Part shown: positions 6,202-9,084 of the stretch, piece after piece
Layout of the letters: each line of letters opens with the position of its first letter
Numbering within the stretch: the stretch's first letter is position 1
Assembly (NCBI GenBank): GCA_947258625.1
Contig: CAMYJN010000060.1
Span: forward strand, 1-9,084
DNA from: an uncultured Polyangiaceae bacterium
GTDB taxonomy: Bacteria; Myxococcota_A; Polyangia; Polyangiales; Houyiibacteriaceae
DNA length: 9,084 nucleotides
Direction of reading: 5' to 3'
Notes under the pieces: model-generated
What the model was told of the DNA's origin: nothing
The model's input: the letters and a program-made list of their open reading frames with translations, nothing else
The model's database searches: none
Position numbers and translations under genes: made by a program

Positions 6202-8706
6202 TCAACCCACATCGGTCAACTGCACCGGATTCGGCTCCACCCGCCAGATGTCCCGGCAGTAATCGAGGATCGTGCGATCCGAGGAGAATGGCCCCATTCG
6301 TGCCGTATTGAGGATCGACATCTTCGTCCAGTGGGCCCGGTCCGCCCAGGCTTGGCTGACTTCCGTCTGGCAGTCGATGTAGGACTGGAAGTCGGCCATG
6401 ACGAAGTAGTCGTCGTGATGGACCAGGCTGTTGATCAAGGGCTGAAACAGCGCCCGATCTCCTCGAGAGAAATGGCCCGAAGCGATTAGATCGAGCGCGC
6501 CTTTGAGTGACGCGTTCCGCTCGTAGTACTCAGAGGGTCGGTAGCCCGTCTGTTGCAACCCATGAACTTCATCTGTCGTGAGCCCGAAAAGAAAGAAGTT
6601 CTCGGCGCCGACGGCATCTCGGATCTCGACGTTCGCGCCATCGAGGGTGCCGATGGTCAGGGCGCCGTTCATCGAGAACTTCATGTTGCCGGTCCCCGAA
6701 GCTTCTTTACCGGCGGTCGATATCTGCTCGGACAGGTCAGCGCAGGGGTAAACGAGCTGGGCCGTCTTCACGTTGTAGTTCGGGATGAAGATGACCTTCA
6801 GCTTGTCGCGAGTATCCGGGTCGGAGTTCACGACCTCTCCCACCGAATTGATGAGCTTGATGATGAGCTTGGCCATTGTGTAGCCGGGTGCCGCCTTGCC
6901 GCCGAAGATGAACGTTCGTGATGCCGTCGCGAAGCCCGGGTTCTCCTTGAGCATTCGGTACAAGTGCACGATATGGAGCACGGCCAACTGCTGACGCTTG
7001 TACTCGTGGATGCGCTTGACTTGGACGTCGAACATCGAGTCGAGATCCGCCTCGACCTTCATGAGCCGGTGCGCCTGCTCAGCGGCCGCCCGCTTTCGTG
7101 CAGTCTTGACGGCCCGCCATTGCGCCTGAAACTCGGGGTCATCGGAAAGCCCCTCGAGCCGGCGCAGCTGGGTCAAATCGGTGATCCACGCTTCGCCGAT
7201 GCGGTCGGTGATCAGCTCCGCGAGCTCCGGGTTGGCGAGCGCCACAAAGCGCCGCGGGGTGACGCCGTTGGTCTTATTGTTGAACTTGCCGGGGTAGAAC
7301 TCGTGGAAGTCCTGCATCACACGGGTCTTGAGCAAGTCGGTGTGCAGGGCGGAGACGCCATTGACCGAGAAGCTGCCCACCGTCGCGAGATTGGCCATGC
7401 GCACGGAGCCGCCGCCGTGGTCATCGATGAGGGACATGCGCTGTTGTCTCTCGCCGTCGCCTGGGAAGCGTTCGCGAACTTCAATCATGAAGCGCGCATT
7501 GATCTCGTAGATGATCTCCAAGTGACGAGGCAGCAATCGCCCAAACATCGATAACGGCCACGTTTCGAGGGCCTCTGGAAGCAGGGTGTGATTCGTGTAC
7601 GCGAACGTCTCCGAGCTGATCCGCCAGGCGTCCTCCCAGGTCATCCCTTCCTCATCGAGAAGCAGTCGCATCAGCTCGGGTATCGCGAGGGCAGGATGGG
7701 TGTCGTTCAGCTGAATCGCGAATCCTTCACTCAAAGTGTCGGGCCCACCGCCGCGAAGCTGGTGCAGACGCAACAAGTCCTGAAGTGAGCAGGACACCAG
7801 AAAGTACTGCTGCCGCAGTCTGAGCTCTTTGCCCTGCGCAGGCTCGTCATTGGGATAGAGCACTTTGGTCAGTGTCTCCGAAGCGACCTTGCGTTCGACA
7901 GCGCCGTAGTAGTCGCCCACATTGAAGCTTCCAAAGTCGAACGTCTCGGCGGCCTCCGCGGCCCAGAGGCGCAACATGTTCATGTTGTTCACCTTGTAGC
8001 CCGGAATCGGAGTGGCGTAGGCAACCCCCTTGACCACGGTGTCTGGACGCCAGCGGGCTCGGTAACGACCATCCTCATCGGTATAGGATTCGGTATGACC
8101 GCCGAAGCCCACCGGATAGCTGTACTCCGGCCGAACGACTTCCCACGGGTTGCCCTGACGCAGCCACTTGTCGGTGTGCTCGACCTGCCAACCGTCGTGG
8201 ATCTGCTGCTGGAAGATGCCGAACTCGTATCGTAAGCCGTAGCCCACTGCGGGGATCTGCAAGGTGGAAAGCGAGTCCATGAAGCATGCAGCCAGACGGC
8301 CCAGTCCGCCATTGCCGAGGCCCGGCTCGCGTTCTGCGTCGATGAGCTCGTCGAGGTTTTGCCCGAGCGATGCAACGGCCTCTGCAACTTGGCTCCGAAT
8401 GCCGAGGTTCAAGAGTGCGTTGCCCAGCGAAGGCCCCAGCAGATATTCAGCCGACAGATAACAGACCACGCGGGTCGGATGAGCCAACAGCGACCTCGCG
8501 GTGCTCAACCAACGCTGCATGAGCCGGTCTCGCACGGTGTAGGCAACTGCCAGGTAGTAATCTGACCGGGTTGCCAGCGCGGGGACATTGCCACAGCGAT
8601 AAAAAAGGTTTTCCTGAATCGCCTGACGCAGCGTGTCGACGCCGACTCCGGTCCGGTCGTCTCCGACGGTCGCTGCTTCGTGCGGTTGCGAGCCCTTCGC
8701 GTTCAT
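6202..8706 (-). CDS. glgP: Glycogen/starch/alpha-glucan phosphorylase
   Basis: An 834-residue GT35 enzyme that cleaves terminal alpha-1,4 glucosyl units of glycogen or maltodextrin with phosphate, giving glucose-1-phosphate. It is full length for the family (about 800-840). Landmarks in order: EYLLGPSLGNAL, EPGLGNGGLGRLAACFMDS, GYGLRYEFGIF, IQLNDTHPALAIPELMRLL, YTNHTLLPEALETWP, RIHEYKRQQL, and the pyridoxal-phosphate site EASGTGNMKFSMNG with the cofactor Lys at residue 676, followed by LTIGTLDGANVEI. All expected catalytic stretches look intact. The N-terminal 30 residues are short and polar, without the phosphorylation and AMP-site extension of the animal enzyme. ATG 8706 is preceded by a good Shine-Dalgarno (8715-8719). 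It lies 102 bases downstream of malQ on the same strand, which fits a glucan breakdown operon. Maltodextrin versus glycogen preference cannot be read from the sequence. Confidence 0.97.
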   Translation of the reverse strand: MNAKGSQPHEAATVGDDRTGVGVDTLRQAIQENLFYRCGNVPALATRSDYYLAVAYTVRDRLMQRWLSTARSLLAHPTRVVCYLSAEYLLGPSLGNALLNLGIRSQVAEAVASLGQNLDELIDAEREPGLGNGGLGRLAACFMDSLSTLQIPAVGYGLRYEFGIFQQQIHDGWQVEHTDKWLRQGNPWEVVRPEYSYPVGFGGHTESYTDEDGRYRARWRPDTVVKGVAYATPIPGYKVNNMNMLRLWAAEAAETFDFGSFNVGDYYGAVERKVASETLTKVLYPNDEPAQGKELRLRQQYFLVSCSLQDLLRLHQLRGGGPDTLSEGFAIQLNDTHPALAIPELMRLLLDEEGMTWEDAWRISSETFAYTNHTLLPEALETWPLSMFGRLLPRHLEIIYEINARFMIEVRERFPGDGERQQRMSLIDDHGGGSVRMANLATVGSFSVNGVSALHTDLLKTRVMQDFHEFYPGKFNNKTNGVTPRRFVALANPELAELITDRIGEAWITDLTQLRRLEGLSDDPEFQAQWRAVKTARKRAAAEQAHRLMKVEADLDSMFDVQVKRIHEYKRQQLAVLHIVHLYRMLKENPGFATASRTFIFGGKAAPGYTMAKLIIKLINSVGEVVNSDPDTRDKLKVIFIPNYNVKTAQLVYPCADLSEQISTAGKEASGTGNMKFSMNGALTIGTLDGANVEIRDAVGAENFFLFGLTTDEVHGLQQTGYRPSEYYERNASLKGALDLIASGHFSRGDRALFQPLINSLVHHDDYFVMADFQSYIDCQTEVSQAWADRAHWTKMSILNTARMGPFSSDRTILDYCRDIWRVEPNPVQLTDVG

Positions 8707-8714
8707 TTCCGTAT

Positions 8715-8719
8715 CCTCC
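8715..8719 (-). promoter_or_regulatory. Shine-Dalgarno of glgP
   Basis: GGAGG on the - strand, eight bases before the ATG at 8706. It is the only strong ribosome-binding site in the window and confirms the glgP start. Confidence 0.85.
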
Positions 8720-8808
8720 AGGAATCAGCTCATCAAGTTGAGGGCCTCAGAGTGTCGGCTCTCGCCCAAAAGATGGCAAGGGGGTCCTCGCAGCGCGACT
8801 TCACTTGG

Positions 8809-9084
8809 CTAAAGCCGGCCGGTTGCCTCCGCTAGCGCTCGGAGTCTGGTGGCGAGCGCGTGACTGAGCTGACCTTGCTCGAGCCTCCACGTCCAGTTGC
8901 CGCTCGTGGTTCCAGGACGATTCATTCGGTGCCGTTCGTCGAGCTGAAGCAGGTCTTGTAGCGGGACGATCACGGTGTCAGCAGGAGAGGCAAGTAGTGC
9001 CCGAATCGCCGCGTCGAGGACGTCGACGTCGCGGCTCGTGCCGAAGTAGCTCTGGACGCGCTGAAGGTCCACCTCGGCGTTCGC
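8809..9084 (-). CDS. malQ: 4-alpha-glucanotransferase (amylomaltase), C-terminal part cut by window edge
   Basis: The last 91 or so residues of a GH77 enzyme that transfers alpha-1,4-glucan segments between maltodextrins and releases glucose. The frame is open to base 9084; GTG at 9072 is internal, so the true start lies beyond the edge. The identifying stretch is VIVPLQDLLQLDERHRMNRPGT followed by SGNWTWRL: the PLQD-(8)-RMN-PGT-GNW signature at the end of MalQ proteins, which closes over the glucan site. The usual LG-E-ARMN spacing is preserved, with LDERHRMN in place of LGSEARMN. The stop is TAG at 8809-8811. It precedes glgP by 102 bases, where no terminator was found, so the two are likely co-transcribed. 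Confidence 0.92.
   Translation of the reverse strand, partial: ANAEVDLQRVQSYFGTSRDVDVLDAAIRALLASPADTVIVPLQDLLQLDERHRMNRPGTTSGNWTWRLEQGQLSHALATRLRALAEATGRL

Noticed and set aside
6964..7554. A 196-codon + strand frame inside glgP
   Set aside because: The - strand encodes conserved phosphorylase motifs through the whole stretch; this is an antisense shadow.
1..9084. Searches by eye for tRNA, rRNA, CRISPR, IS elements, prophage and att sites
   Set aside because: No clover-leaf, spacer array, transposase motif or long terminal inverted repeat was seen.

Overview
The window is a chromosomal stretch of a GC-rich bacterium. Codon positions are strongly GC-biased and long antisense shadow ORFs occur throughout. 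A multihaem cytochrome carrying HEAT and TPR repeats, a short lipoprotein with a TonB/AgmX-like domain, and GTG/TTG start options together fit a deltaproteobacterial lineage such as Myxococcota. That taxonomic call is an inference from style and gene content; no marker gene is present. There is no rRNA, tRNA, CRISPR array, transposase or phage gene, and the region looks like ordinary chromosome with several poorly characterised genes.

Layout, left to right. At 1-419 (+) lies the 3' part of a PduO-type cob(I)alamin adenosyltransferase, cut by the window edge. It runs tail-to-tail, with overlapping stop codons, into a 500-residue PlsC-like acyltransferase (416-1918, -) that has an N-terminal LPLAT domain and an added C-terminal membrane region. 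A short 68-bp divergent spacer separates this from a + strand group of four genes: an eight-haem c-type cytochrome lipoprotein fused to HEAT and TPR repeats (1987-4272), an unrecognised four-helix membrane protein (about 4374-4901), a small soluble protein resembling only the cytoplasmic N-domain of CorA/ZntB metal transporters (4909-5439), and a secreted lipoprotein with a TonB/AgmX-like domain and an octapeptide repeat tail (5449-6162). The last three are separated by 7 and 9 bases and are probably co-transcribed; the cytochrome is 101 bases upstream.

The right third is a glycogen/maltodextrin module on the - strand: the C-terminus of a 4-alpha-glucanotransferase (malQ, running off the right edge) followed by glycogen phosphorylase (glgP, 6202-8706) with a clear Shine-Dalgarno. 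MalQ rearranges short glucans and GlgP releases glucose-1-phosphate from chain ends, so the pair makes functional sense as an operon.

The points most worth attention are the octahaem-HEAT-TPR fusion, the transporter-less CorA-like domain, the unrecognised membrane protein between them, and the strict 8-residue IEGP repeat in the lipoprotein tail. No clearly new defence or mobile system is visible.
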